This document shows, in pieces, positions 8,178 to 16,412 of a stretch of 64,000 nt of DNA; position 1 is the stretch's first letter, and every line of letters begins with the position of its first letter. The notes under the pieces are model-generated. The model made no database searches. It saw only the letters and a program-made list of their open reading frames with translations, and was not told the origin of the DNA. The translations under genes and the position numbers were made by a program. This DNA is from Paenibacillus spongiae (lineage in GTDB: Bacteria > Bacillota > Bacilli > Paenibacillales > Paenibacillaceae): NCBI RefSeq assembly GCF_024734895.1, contig NZ_CP091430.1:6776501-6840500 (forward strand), read 5' to 3'.

Positions 8178-8649
8178 AGTAATAATCCCCTTCCTGGTTT
8201 GGAGTACACCTTATAATATTCACAGGAAGGCGATTCGACCTGTACACGTGACCCGGAAGGCGATGGCCTCCAATGTTTCTGCGGTATGGAGGGCGAGAGA
8301 ATTACCGTGTACCGGTTACACCTTGTTCAGGCTAACGCCAAAATCCAGATATATCCGCCGGCGAATGCCGTTGCATGTAGATATCTTCATTGGATGACAT
8401 GCAATCCGAACAAACCACGGGATGGACGCATATGTTCTTGTTCTGCCGAATTAGCATATCTTTCCGCCCATTGAGAAAAAGAAAGGTCATTATCCCAAGT
8501 GACATTAGTTATAGCCTTTGGCACATCCCCAGTCTAACACCCGTTGGTGAAGCATATGGACTTTAAAGCGTTCAAGGAAGGCTTCTTTTGTAAAGCCAAG
8601 TTTTATAAGAACCCTCAAACGGACGAATATTTTGATTTTTAAAGTCAAA
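8178..8649. other. intergenic region with only a doubtful 28-codon frame
   Basis: About 470 bases without a convincing gene. A 28-codon frame at 8556-8642 starts MDFKAFKEGFFCKAKFYK with GGTGA before the ATG, and may be a gene fragment. A 62-codon frame at 8286 has no ribosome site and odd composition. No RNA gene seen. Confidence 0.4.
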
Positions 8650-8814
8650 TTAACCATATTTATACATTTTCAAGCTATGTAATTCGCAAAAGCTTCTTGC
8701 TAATAATTTTGCTATTTGTTTTTTATTTTCTCCGCTAAGTTCTGCTTCAAATTCCGGCTCGTTAATATGTCTACCCGGAAGTCGAGGCATTATAGGCGTA
8801 TTTTGATTTATCAT
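8650..8814 (-). CDS. small hypothetical protein (54 aa)
   Basis: A 54-residue product beginning MINQNTPIMPRLPGRHINEP and ending in a helical, Lys/Leu-rich segment (KKQIAKLLARSFCELHSL). AAAGGTG precedes the ATG at normal spacing. Upstream, at 8861-8869, the minus strand reads TGGTATAAT, an extended -10 promoter, 47 bases before the start. The first 20 residues look like a linear motif and the rest like one helix. No family recognised; promoter and ribosome site make it a fair candidate for a real gene. Confidence 0.5.
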   Translation of the reverse strand: MINQNTPIMPRLPGRHINEPEFEAELSGENKKQIAKLLARSFCELHSLKMYKYG

Positions 8815-9060
8815 GCAGGAAACACCTTTTCTGCGTGTTTTCGGGATCCGGACAATTCCAATTATACCAAACAGAACGGTGTTCTTCATTTCGTCAAGCC
8901 CAGAACTAAACGAGCCAAAACCCAATCATACCAAGGAATAAGCGTCATTTTCGCTCTGCTAAAGTTGAGTTAATTATAATTAATCTTTCCCTATACCTGT
9001 GGATGATCTTAATGTTATGATTTTGTTGGTGTAAAAATAATTCGTAACGAGGTGAGGACA

Positions 9061-9105
9061 ATGAAAACAAAAAAATATACGTCTTATCCTCATGTTGCTT
9101 TTTAG
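9061..9105 (+). CDS. leader peptide 1 (14 aa)
   Basis: A 14-codon frame, MKTKKYTSYPHVAF, with an unusually strong GAGGTGAGG ribosome site. A terminator hairpin starts 23 bases after its stop. Short translated frames followed directly by a terminator are the hallmark of ribosome-mediated attenuators that control many antibiotic-resistance genes in Firmicutes. The regulated gene is not obvious here, because a second leader and terminator follow. Confidence 0.5.
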   Translation: MKTKKYTSYPHVAF

Positions 9106-9127
9106 TTATTTTTTACGAATCCATTTG

Positions 9128-9167
9128 GCTCTGAGGGTAAGATTCACTCTCAGGGCTTTTATATTTA
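9128..9167 (+). terminator. attenuator terminator 1
   Basis: An 11-base-pair stem, GCTCTGAGGGT (9128-9138) with ACTCTCAGGGC (9146-9156) including two G-T pairs, then a T-rich TTTTATATTT. It comes just after leader peptide 1. Confidence 0.65.
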
Positions 9168-9183
9168 GGCAGGAGAAACGTTT

Positions 9184-9363
9184 ATGCTTTCTTGCCGGTC
9201 TATGACAGCCACTTACGGAGTGGCTGTTATTTTTTTAGGACAAAAGGTTGGTCAAGGCAACAGAACTCTATTAGGGGGAATATGTATTGATTTTGAAATA
9301 CTTAGGTTGGAATTCATTTCTCGCGGAAAAGCCGTTTCGTCGTTACCTTGTTCCCAAGGATAA
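9184..9363 (+). CDS. leader peptide 2 overlapping a terminator
   Basis: Frame starting MLSCRSMTATYGVAVIFLGQ with AGGAGA seven bases before ATG. The terminator at 9204-9236 lies inside its codons 8-18. This is how leader frames of attenuated resistance genes look: the ribosome passing the hairpin can prevent termination. The 59-codon frame probably has only a regulatory role, since its second half looks random. What it controls is unknown; the next gene is the ABC-class ATPase 150 bases beyond its stop. Confidence 0.4.
   Translation: MLSCRSMTATYGVAVIFLGQKVGQGNRTLLGGICIDFEILRLEFISRGKAVSSLPCSQG
9204..9236 (+). terminator. attenuator terminator 2
   Basis: ACAGCCACT (9205-9213) and AGTGGCTGT (9219-9227) form a perfect nine-base stem with a five-base loop, followed by TATTTTTTT. 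Confidence 0.85.
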
Positions 9364-9570
9364 GGGCCCCCCTTCTTGAGATATCGTTTCAGCTTCGGAA
9401 ACGATTTGCTCCAGAAGCAGCAGACTGAAGCACCGATCACTCGCTTCATTTCTCCTGACATGTTTCCCGTTATTCTTTACAATCGCTTTCCCAATATGAA
9501 AGGATGATGCATTATTAAAAGACTCGCTCAATATTTTCGCTCATTACAATCCGGACAGTCATCTTATAGT

Positions 9571-11199
9571 ATGATTTATGAACCTGACCCAACCTATTGG
9601 AATAATGATGTTGCCTATTCCATTGAACGGACACATAAACTCACACTGGATAAACCATGTATCATCATAAAAATACCTTTTGACCGTCTAGGCTTAGATG
9701 AAAATATGGATCAAGTTGTTCTCTCAGATTTTGCATTAAGAGAATGGTGTGATCATATTGAGGCATTAAATGAATTGATTTATAACCGGTCACGTTCTGA
9801 TAAAGAAAATGGCGCTTTTTATTGTTTTCGTCCAACCAATGTGGTGTTGCAACGTAATGCATCCTTTGTCGAAGTCATCTCGGAAAAATGGTATCTATGC
9901 TTAATGATTACAGTTCAACTTCCATTCAGGAATAATGATAAAGCTATGCGCATGCTCTGCAAAATGCTTCCAAAAGAAGTGGAGAAGTTTATTGCCAAGT
10001 TTGATCTCATCAAATTAAATGCTGCCTATGAATTGGTAAAAAAACAAAATATGATTCGCGAATGGCTGAAATCCAGTGATTATTGTGCGTTTATTGCGAA
10101 TGGCAGCATTTTGCCAAGAAATAAAGACAACAGCGGGCCACTGGAGGGTGCCTTGCCTTTTACATCCCCGGAAGATGTTGAAGTTGAAATTTGTGGTTTG
10201 CGAGGAATGGGAATAAAACATGGTGTGACGGTCATCACCGGCGGTGGTTATTCGGGTAAAAGCACATTGCTGGATGCACTAAATTCGGGGATTTACAATC
10301 ACACCATAGGCGACGGACAAGAATTTGTGATTACAGATCAAAGTGCTATGGAAATATCTGCAGAGGAAGGCCGTTCCATTAAAAATATCAATATCACTCC
10401 TTTCATAAAATGGATACCCAATAGTTCGGCTGAACAGTTTTCGACTGACTACGCCTCAGGTTCCACATCTCAAGCCGCAAATATTATGGAGGCAATCAAC
10501 GTCGGGTGTAAGCTTCTTCTTATTGATGAAGACAGAAGTGCGACGAATTTTATGATTCAAGACATCAAAATGCGTTCATTAATCAAGCATGAACCCATTA
10601 CACCTTTTACGGAACGTGTCAGGGAGCTTTATGAGGCTGTTGGAGTATCTTCCGTTCTTGTTATTGGAGGCAGCGGTGAATTTTTATCCGTTGCCGATCA
10701 AATCATCCTGATGGACAATTTTGTGCCAAAAAACGTAACCCAGGAAGCAAAAAGTTTATGTGAACACGACAAACCACGCGAACGTATCCCCCTTACAAAA
10801 TGGGAGATAGAAAGAAAAATAACCACCGATCACTTTTCGAGCTATCCACAAGGCAGTGGTACAGAAAAGCTGATGGTTTCAACCATGGGATATCTGATGA
10901 TAGGCGATGAACAAGTTGATATCAGAGGGCTTTACAATATCACATCACACGCCCAGCTTGCAGCTATTGCCTTTTTAATTCGAAAAATCGCTATAAGTAA
11001 TCAGGATCACCTCATCTTTCTTCATGAAAAGATCAAAAAAGCTCTCGAAGATATGGAGAGAGAAGGAGTTGATATTGTGTTTTCTTCCTTTTTTCCCGGT
11101 TTCGAAAGATGGCTTGAATTACCAAGAATCAATGAAGTATTATCTGTCATAAACCGAATGAAACATTTGAACTTTATTCAAATTGAGCACCCTGAATGA
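9571..11199 (+). CDS. ABC-class predicted ATPase (PF09818-type P-loop protein)
   Basis: At least 542 residues. It carries a Walker A GGGYSGKST (about residues 224-231), the family phrases YNHTIGDGQEFVIT and ASGSTSQAANIMEA, a Walker B LLIDEDRSATNFMI (about 312) and VLVIGGSGEF. This matches the family of stand-alone predicted ABC-class ATPases; their cellular role is not established, though RNA or translation functions have been proposed. Sequence before the first ATG stays in frame and reads IKRLAQYFRSLQ, like the family's normal N-terminus. It is preceded by AAAGGA seven bases before ATT at 9511. The true start may therefore be that ATT, adding 20 residues. Confidence 0.82.
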   Translation: MIYEPDPTYWNNDVAYSIERTHKLTLDKPCIIIKIPFDRLGLDENMDQVVLSDFALREWCDHIEALNELIYNRSRSDKENGAFYCFRPTNVVLQRNASFVEVISEKWYLCLMITVQLPFRNNDKAMRMLCKMLPKEVEKFIAKFDLIKLNAAYELVKKQNMIREWLKSSDYCAFIANGSILPRNKDNSGPLEGALPFTSPEDVEVEICGLRGMGIKHGVTVITGGGYSGKSTLLDALNSGIYNHTIGDGQEFVITDQSAMEISAEEGRSIKNINITPFIKWIPNSSAEQFSTDYASGSTSQAANIMEAINVGCKLLLIDEDRSATNFMIQDIKMRSLIKHEPITPFTERVRELYEAVGVSSVLVIGGSGEFLSVADQIILMDNFVPKNVTQEAKSLCEHDKPRERIPLTKWEIERKITTDHFSSYPQGSGTEKLMVSTMGYLMIGDEQVDIRGLYNITSHAQLAAIAFLIRKIAISNQDHLIFLHEKIKKALEDMEREGVDIVFSSFFPGFERWLELPRINEVLSVINRMKHLNFIQIEHPE

Positions 11200-11299
11200 G
11201 CACGGAGTGATCTGTCATAATGACGCTGCGTTGTATAATGCGGTCTTTTCATTTGCCTGTCCCGGATCGGTGACGAGCAAAGAAACATGGTGAATCCCT

Positions 11300-11545
11300 T
11301 CATACAGCGGACACCGCCTGTTCATGTTGTAGTTTATAACCGAGCCGCCTGGAAATATCGAGGGCGGTTCGTTTTACTTTTTCGCCGACGTTCGTAATCT
11401 CGTGAACCGGAAGATTGATCAGCAGTGCGGTGATGCTGATCGCTGCTTCCAGCAAGCCTTGATGATCGAAAATCGGCGCGCCGATGCAGCGAATGCCATA
11501 TTCACCTTCTTCGTCCTCCAGCGCGAAGCCCTGTCCGCCGAATGG
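11300..11545 (-). pseudogene. C-terminal remnant of an IclR-family regulator
   Basis: About 82 codons ending TGA at 11300-11302. The frame reads GFALEDEEGEYGIRCIGAPIF, then DHQGLLEAAISITALLIN and KRTALDISRRLGY. This is the end of the IclR ligand-binding domain (GIRCI.API.D..G...AAIS). The DNA-binding half is missing and the frame loses similarity above 11545, so the regulator gene is truncated. No start or ribosome site remains. Confidence 0.75.
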
Positions 11546-11738
11546 TTTGTATAGCGGCTTCCAACTGCTACAGACTCGTGAGATGGAGCATTGAGTATCG
11601 TCAACTGTATGACTGGATCTCAGGTTTACCCAACTATATTAAGGGTTTACTGCCTGAATTAAGATGCGAAAGTTGAGTTCATAACAATTCGCCCTCATTA
11701 TTGCATTTGAAATAAGCATATCAAAAAACAGTTAATGA

Positions 11739-11828
11739 CACTAAACTGGCCGGTTGCTTCAATGATGAAAGGAGCAGCTGCCGCGGCAATATGCTCCTTG
11801 TTTCGTTCAACTAATGATCCTCGTTAAC
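11739..11828 (+). repeat. dispersed triple-hairpin repeat, class B
   Basis: Left end AACTGGCCGGTTGCTTCAAT, centre GGAGCAGCTGCC / GGCAATATGCTCC, right end GTTCAACTAATGATCCTCGT. It lies between the IclR remnant and the AraC gene. Confidence 0.7.
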
Positions 11829-12016
11829 AACAAATTATCTCTTTACGCAAAATGATCAAGCTTCGGTCATATACCTGCAGGAAGGCGTTATGTGGAAACA
11901 GAAGGATATTCAGGCGGGAGCAGGTGGATGAGTTCATTCTCGAAAATGAGCAGATTCGGGTCGGCGTTCCATCCTTTTTTATGCCATCATCATATGTTTG
12001 CGAGGAGTTGATCGGT

Positions 12017-12931
12017 ATGGAGCCTACATATGAGAAGAAAAATGCCGTTTGGCTCAAAGCTCCTGAGCGCAAAACGGTTTTGCATTGGCCGGAAGAGATG
12101 CGGTTCGAGCTGCCGTTTTTCGGCAAGGACGATTCACTCTTGTACTTCAGCAAATTCTGGTACGAGAAATGGTACACGCCGACGCAATATCACGACTATT
12201 TCGAAATGTGCTACGTCTGTGAAGGAAACGGCTGGTTCATTCTAGAGGGGATTCGATTCCCAGTGCGGGCAGGGGATATTTTCGTTACGAAGCCGGGCGA
12301 GATTCATTGCGGTGGCTCGTCGGACGGCACTGCCTTCCGTGTCTACGCTCTCGCTTTTCGGTTCGAGCAGTTCACCGATCTGGAGCAGGGGTTCTACAAG
12401 TTAAACGTTGGGCGTATCTGCAACGATCACAGTCGGTCGATCCGGCAGACGCTGGATCGCCTCTTCGACGAATTAATAGCGGACGCACCCTATGCCCATC
12501 ACCAGGTACGGAATTTGCTTGGTGTCGTTCTCGTCGAAGTGCTGCGGCTGTACCAATCGCAGACGACGGACAGTCAGGGAAAGAACCGGCTGTCGCCGAT
12601 CGTGCTCCAGGCGCTAGGCCATGTCCACACCAGCGAGCCGCATATTGATCGGACCGCCAATCTGGCCAGGCGGATCGGTGTCAGTCGCTCCCATCTGGAC
12701 CGGGAATTCAAACGGCAGATGGGTGTCGCGTTGGGCGAATACATGCGCGGCGTATGGCTGGAGCGTGCCAAACGCGCGCTGCGGGAAACAGATCGGACCG
12801 TGACCGAGATCGCCGAACAGCTGCAGTTCGAGTCGCTCCAGGCGTTTTGTGTCTTTTTCAAGCGGCATACGGGCGTTTCACCCCACCGGTACCGGCTGTC
12901 CCCAGAGCCGATAAATGAGGAAAAACGTTAA
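12017..12931 (+). CDS. AraC-family transcriptional regulator with cupin domain
   Basis: Predicted 304 residues. An N-terminal AraC-binding cupin (ILEGIRFPVRAGDIFVTKPG, then HCGG) is followed by two helix-turn-helix motifs (TANLARRIGVSRSHLDREF and VTEIAEQLQFESLQAFCVFF). The ATG at 12017 follows GAGGAG at nine bases; the frame is open for 55 more codons upstream but this includes repeat-derived DNA. The DUF455 gene follows 88 bases later in the same direction and is the likely target. Ligand unknown. Confidence 0.85.
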   Translation: MEPTYEKKNAVWLKAPERKTVLHWPEEMRFELPFFGKDDSLLYFSKFWYEKWYTPTQYHDYFEMCYVCEGNGWFILEGIRFPVRAGDIFVTKPGEIHCGGSSDGTAFRVYALAFRFEQFTDLEQGFYKLNVGRICNDHSRSIRQTLDRLFDELIADAPYAHHQVRNLLGVVLVEVLRLYQSQTTDSQGKNRLSPIVLQALGHVHTSEPHIDRTANLARRIGVSRSHLDREFKRQMGVALGEYMRGVWLERAKRALRETDRTVTEIAEQLQFESLQAFCVFFKRHTGVSPHRYRLSPEPINEEKR

Positions 12932-13018
12932 CTTTTACGAGAAATAAGCTACTGCGTTTCGGTTCCCCTGTCTTTATAATCAAATCAAAACTTACAAACA
13001 GGGAAGGGGAAATCGAAC

Positions 13019-14299
13019 GTGCCCCGATATTTTAGCTCCGAACAAGCGCTCAACAAGCTGAGACTGTTTTTCTCGTTGGAATACGATCTGCTGCGCCATG
13101 CGATCGGGTATTGCCCACTCATTCCTCGTTACGAGGACAAATGCCGATTCGTCCGTCACGTCTACGAAGATTTGAAGCGTGCGAGGTCGCTCCGTGAGCG
13201 GGTGCAGGATTTCGGTGTGGCATTCCCGGAGAAGCGGCTCGACGCCTCGTGGACGAATCTAGTCCGCCATCTGATGAGCGCGCAGGATGCCGATTATTTC
13301 ATCCCTGCGCTGTATCGCGTCATCAAGGTCGAGCAAGCCGAGGCGTACCGGACCTACTTACAGCATACGCTGCGACTGAATGACGCACCATCGGTCGACG
13401 TCTTCGAAGACCATTTGCCGGCGCTGGAGAAGCAGCTTGCCTGGGGCAAGCAGTATTTTGAAGCAGGCGACATCTCCGCCGCCAAGGAGCAGGAAATCGA
13501 GCGGTTCGAGGATGGTCTGCGTGAGCATATCCGTCTACTCGGCTCATTGTACGGGGGAAACCTACTTCCGGAGGCAGCCTCGCTTCCCGACTATGAAGAA
13601 TTTGTCACGCCGACGGAGATGGAACTGGAGCCGCGGTTCGTCTGGCGCAGCGCGGAGCGCATCCAGGATGCGGTTTACAAGGCGGAGGAGCATCCGGCTC
13701 ATCATTCGTATACCCATTTCACCGAGCTGCCGGTCATCGATCTGGTGGCGAATATCGTGTACGACGGCCGCCACATGCCTTTCGAGTATATCGCTGATTT
13801 TATTCGTCAGTGCTGGGACGAAGTGCGCCACTCGCAGATGGGCTTCTCGCGGCTGCGCTCGATGGGAATCAATCCGTACGAAGTGCCGATTCCTGTTGGC
13901 CACTACACTGCCTACACTTCCACCGGGCTGCTCGAACGGATAGCTGCCTTGACGCAAGTAGGAGAAGCTTGCTCCTTCGTCCCGAAAAAACAGTGGATAA
14001 AGATGGCGGTCGATCAACACGACCTGTTAACCGCCCTTGAGCATGATTTCGATGTCGTAGACGAAAAAAATCATGTGAAATTCGGTTCGAAATGGATGAA
14101 AGAATTGATTAGCTCCACCGGCGAGACGCGCGATTTCAAGACGATTGTGGCCGATGCGGAATGGAAGGTGCGCGAAGCGATGAACGAGCTTAAGAAGCAG
14201 AAGGGCGAGAAGTGGGAGGCGGAACTCGGTCCACGGTTCGAAAGTTGCCAGGGAACAGACTCACCGCTAAATCTAGCACCGAATATTATCATTGCCTAG
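13019..14299 (+). CDS. DUF455-family ferritin-like protein
   Basis: Predicted 426 residues, helical throughout. The segment AHHSYTHFTELPVIDLVANI (about 225-245), the phrase CWDEVRHSQMGFSRL (about 265-280) and VGHYTAYTS resemble DUF455 proteins, a ferritin-like group in which Glu and His residues in WDE.RH may bind iron. Enzyme activity is not established. The start is GTG at 13019, preceded by GGGAAGGGG. TATAAT at 12975-12980 lies just upstream, so it probably has its own promoter, controlled by the neighbouring AraC regulator. A hairpin repeat follows the stop codon. Confidence 0.75.
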   Translation: MPRYFSSEQALNKLRLFFSLEYDLLRHAIGYCPLIPRYEDKCRFVRHVYEDLKRARSLRERVQDFGVAFPEKRLDASWTNLVRHLMSAQDADYFIPALYRVIKVEQAEAYRTYLQHTLRLNDAPSVDVFEDHLPALEKQLAWGKQYFEAGDISAAKEQEIERFEDGLREHIRLLGSLYGGNLLPEAASLPDYEEFVTPTEMELEPRFVWRSAERIQDAVYKAEEHPAHHSYTHFTELPVIDLVANIVYDGRHMPFEYIADFIRQCWDEVRHSQMGFSRLRSMGINPYEVPIPVGHYTAYTSTGLLERIAALTQVGEACSFVPKKQWIKMAVDQHDLLTALEHDFDVVDEKNHVKFGSKWMKELISSTGETRDFKTIVADAEWKVREAMNELKKQKGEKWEAELGPRFESCQGTDSPLNLAPNIIIA

Positions 14300-14335
14300 A
14301 GGAACGGTCAGGCTGAGTTGGCGGCAGAACAGGTA

Positions 14336-14407
14336 TAAAATGAGCAGGCGCCGCGGCGCCTGCTCGTCGATATGTTCTATTTAAACTAACGTTCTCTGTT
14401 AGCGGAA
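14336..14407 (+). repeat. triple-hairpin repeat with perfect GC-rich centre
   Basis: Central arms GAGCAGGCGCC / GGCGCCTGCTC (14342-14365) make a perfect 24-base palindrome. The right hairpin AACTAACGTTCTCTGTTAGC is intact; the left end is lost. It sits between convergent genes (DUF455 and DinB). Confidence 0.75.
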
Positions 14408-14411
14408 CGAG

Positions 14412-14891
14412 TTATATTACCGTTAAAATTTGATTTTTATGATGAGTGTCGTGATCGTTAAATTCGTGAATGATGTAAAGCAGAGAATAGGGTGTGCCGG
14501 TGTGCGGGCAAGTTTCTACTCCGTTCGCGGTAACATGCTTAGCAACAACATCAGGATCGGCTAACAGTATTTCAACCAGATGAAGACGGGTTTGCATAAA
14601 TTCGTCGAGCAGACGATCTTTAGAAATTCCCGATCTGGCGTGTTCATAAGCTATCTTGTTAAATGAATCGAAATCTGGAAATACCATTCCTTCATCATTT
14701 TTAATCGCTGGGATAATCGTAGTGATGAGGTAAGTATCCCAATTTTTAAGATGCGAAATTATTTCTCCTACTGATGCTTTTCCTTCAGAAATAGGTTGTA
14801 ACCAAATGCTCTCGTGTACATCATGTAAGGTATCCGCCCACTCTGTAAATTCTTTATACCGAAGAATCGTACTTTTTCCCAAGCTAATCAT
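14412..14891 (-). CDS. DinB/YfiT-like putative metal-dependent protein
   Basis: Predicted 159 residues forming a DinB-type four-helix bundle. His in IISHLKNWDTY (about residue 48) and two His in the HEFNDHDTHH segment near the end supply the usual metal-binding triad. Some DinB-superfamily proteins are thiol transferases (for example with bacillithiol or mycothiol), others have no known role. The ATG ending at 14891 follows GGAGGTGCC. A 13/14 match to the Firmicute LexA box lies 32 bases upstream, so it is probably damage-inducible. Confidence 0.82.
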   Translation of the reverse strand: MISLGKSTILRYKEFTEWADTLHDVHESIWLQPISEGKASVGEIISHLKNWDTYLITTIIPAIKNDEGMVFPDFDSFNKIAYEHARSGISKDRLLDEFMQTRLHLVEILLADPDVVAKHVTANGVETCPHTGTPYSLLYIIHEFNDHDTHHKNQILTVI

Positions 14892-14922
14892 ATGGCACCT
14901 CCATTTCATATTACCATAATAC

Positions 14923-14936
14923 CGAATGTACGTTCG
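14923..14936. promoter_or_regulatory. LexA (DinR)-like SOS box upstream of the DinB gene
   Basis: CGAATGTACGTTCG differs at one base from the Bacillus LexA consensus CGAACRNRYGTTCG. On the minus strand GTATTAT, a possible -10, follows immediately, so LexA bound here would cover the promoter. Confidence 0.6.
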
Positions 14937-14944
14937 TTAGTGAA

Positions 14945-15008
14945 GGTGCAATTTCTTGTCGGATAAGTATCGGTTACAGATAAGGCCTTACAGGAGTCCT
15001 TACGGCTC
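14945..15008 (-). pseudogene. short fragment of a tyrosine recombinase gene
   Basis: Minus-strand frame SRKDSCKALSVTDTYPTR matches SREDSCKALFVS in the integrase remnant at 56205-56585, and the DNA is clearly similar over about 30 bases. Only this piece is left. Confidence 0.45.
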
Positions 15009-15035
15009 GATCGTGTCCCGTCAGTTGAATGACAC

Positions 15036-15821
15036 TCAAATTTTTTCTGCGATTATGATAAATGTTTTTGGGATGCCTTTATCAAATACAACTGAAGATT
15101 GGTTGGGCAGTTCTTCCAGGGTGCTTATATACAATCCCTCACTAGCAATAGATGTAATGATTTCTCCGAGTGTCCAGTTTCGCAAAAGCACTTTTTGTAC
15201 ATCATTGCTTACTTCTGTAAGAAACTTAGAAAAAGCAACTTCCTTTTCCTCGAGGGTTGTGTCAAAATAATCCCCTGTTACTTTATGTTTTCTAATATTC
15301 GCAGTAGTCCCTTTTGAGGTTATTAATTTTGTAGTAACGGGGTGGAAATCTTGAAGCACAAGAAGACCTCCCTTACGCAGGAGTGCCTGTACCACACGGA
15401 ACAACTGTCTTAATTCCTGAAAATAGTGAAGGATACCATGCTCCATATACACAATATCGAAGTCATTAGTTAATAAATCTATCGGTAACTTTAATACATC
15501 CGAAAGAATGTACTGTATTTGAACTCCCGACTCATCCGCCAGTTCCATTGCATACTTCTTATTTTCAGATGAAAAATCCACCACGGTGACATTAGCGCCT
15601 AATAAAGCTAAAGCTATTGCTTTATTTCCATTGGAACCTAACAAATTGGCTATTTTCTTACCATTAACATCCCCCATGTACTCGATAACTTTGCCAATTC
15701 TTTTTATAGGTTCTTCTTTTAGCTTTTTCGCCGCTTCACTTGGGGAGCCAAATCGATTGACCCATGCTTGGTATGCTCTTCCTGTATTCCACGAATCTTG
15801 ATTTTGCTGAAAAGGCTGCAA
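15036..15821 (-). CDS. class I SAM-dependent methyltransferase
   Basis: Predicted 261 residues. The SAM-binding core is visible: KKIANLLGSNGNKAIALALL (motif I, LLGSNG, about residue 60), VTVVDFSSENKKYA (motif II) and DIVYMEHGILHYF (motif IV). The first 30 residues include WNTGRAYQAWVNRFG, a segment shared by a group of bacterial methyltransferases of unknown substrate. The start is TTG at 15819-15821 with GGAGGG six bases upstream. It is a single-gene unit that ends close to the DinB promoter region. Confidence 0.85.
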   Translation of the reverse strand: MQPFQQNQDSWNTGRAYQAWVNRFGSPSEAAKKLKEEPIKRIGKVIEYMGDVNGKKIANLLGSNGNKAIALALLGANVTVVDFSSENKKYAMELADESGVQIQYILSDVLKLPIDLLTNDFDIVYMEHGILHYFQELRQLFRVVQALLRKGGLLVLQDFHPVTTKLITSKGTTANIRKHKVTGDYFDTTLEEKEVAFSKFLTEVSNDVQKVLLRNWTLGEIITSIASEGLYISTLEELPNQSSVVFDKGIPKTFIIIAEKI

Positions 15822-15918
15822 TCAAATCCCTCCGCCGAACTGATACAAATTGCAATATCCTTCAAAACTAATTACACTAGCCTATCCGTCCCTCGGTTTC
15901 ATTCTTCTGCATTCATAC

Positions 15919-16006
15919 TCCACAAATTCCTTGGAGGTTCACCATCCCACGACTCTACGGGTCTATGCCCTTGCAATCCTTCGTTACACCTGACCAAGGC
16001 GTGGAG
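15919..16006 (-). ncRNA. stray copy of the IS110 3'-end structured RNA element (copy 2)
   Basis: Read on the minus strand, 88 bases bounded by CTCCAC and GTGGAG match the element downstream of the complete IS110 transposase (17804-17892): CTTGG.CAGG.GTAACGAAGG, AGACC.GT.GAG and ACCTCCA.GG are shared. The second stem here is CCTTGG with CCAAGG, and the inner stem is CCCG with CG(T)GG, where copy 1 has CCTG with CA(T)GG. No transposase gene remains for this copy. Confidence 0.65.
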
Positions 16007-16211
16007 ATCGATACCTAGGGTTGAATAATTTATAGTATTAGACACTACAGATGGTTAAAAAGCCACATTATGAGTATGCGGAATATAGAATTTTCAATAT
16101 TTGTTCTATTCCTGCAATCCAATTAATATAACAGCCTTAATTTCAGATTTATGGTACTACGCCCACGAGATTATATACAGATAATTAATAAATATACTGA
16201 ACATTACTGCT

Positions 16212-16300
16212 CATTCGTTCAATCGACGAGAAGAACGTGAAAAGGGTCCGCCGCGGCGGACCCTTTTGCTGTTTCATTGAACTATCGTACCCGTTAGCAT
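16212..16300 (+). repeat. dispersed triple-hairpin repeat, class A
   Basis: The centre at 16240-16267 is a perfect 28-base palindrome with arms AAAAGGGTCCGCCG / CGGCGGACCCTTTT. The right hairpin is TTGAACTATCGTACCCGTTAG; the left reads TTCAATCGACGAG. The A run before and T run after the GC stem make it a terminator in either direction. Confidence 0.8.
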
Positions 16301-16337
16301 TCCTGTAGATGGATTAATTCCGTCTTTGCAAAAGAAA

Positions 16338-16407
16338 AGCGCCTCGGTACGATGGGAGTACGCAACGGGTCATAGCCCTTTAAAATCCCATCATCCAGGA
16401 GGACGCT
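16338..16407 (+). promoter_or_regulatory. 5' hairpin that can hide the transposase ribosome site
   Basis: AGCG-CCTC (16338-16345) pairs with GAGG-a-CGCT (16399-16407), where AGGAGG (16397-16402) is the ribosome site. Inside it GATGGGA (16351-16357) pairs with TCCCATC (16386-16392), and GGG with CCC in the middle. Transcripts entering from outside would fold this way and be poorly translated. Confidence 0.55.
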
Positions 16408-16412
16408 CTACT

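Noticed and set aside
8286-8474. 62-codon plus-strand frame
   Set aside because: No ribosome site, unusual composition and no similarity to any family I know.
13380-14020. Long frames inside the DUF455 gene (187 and 152 codons)
   Set aside because: Arg/Ser-rich shadow translations of a GC-rich coding gene.
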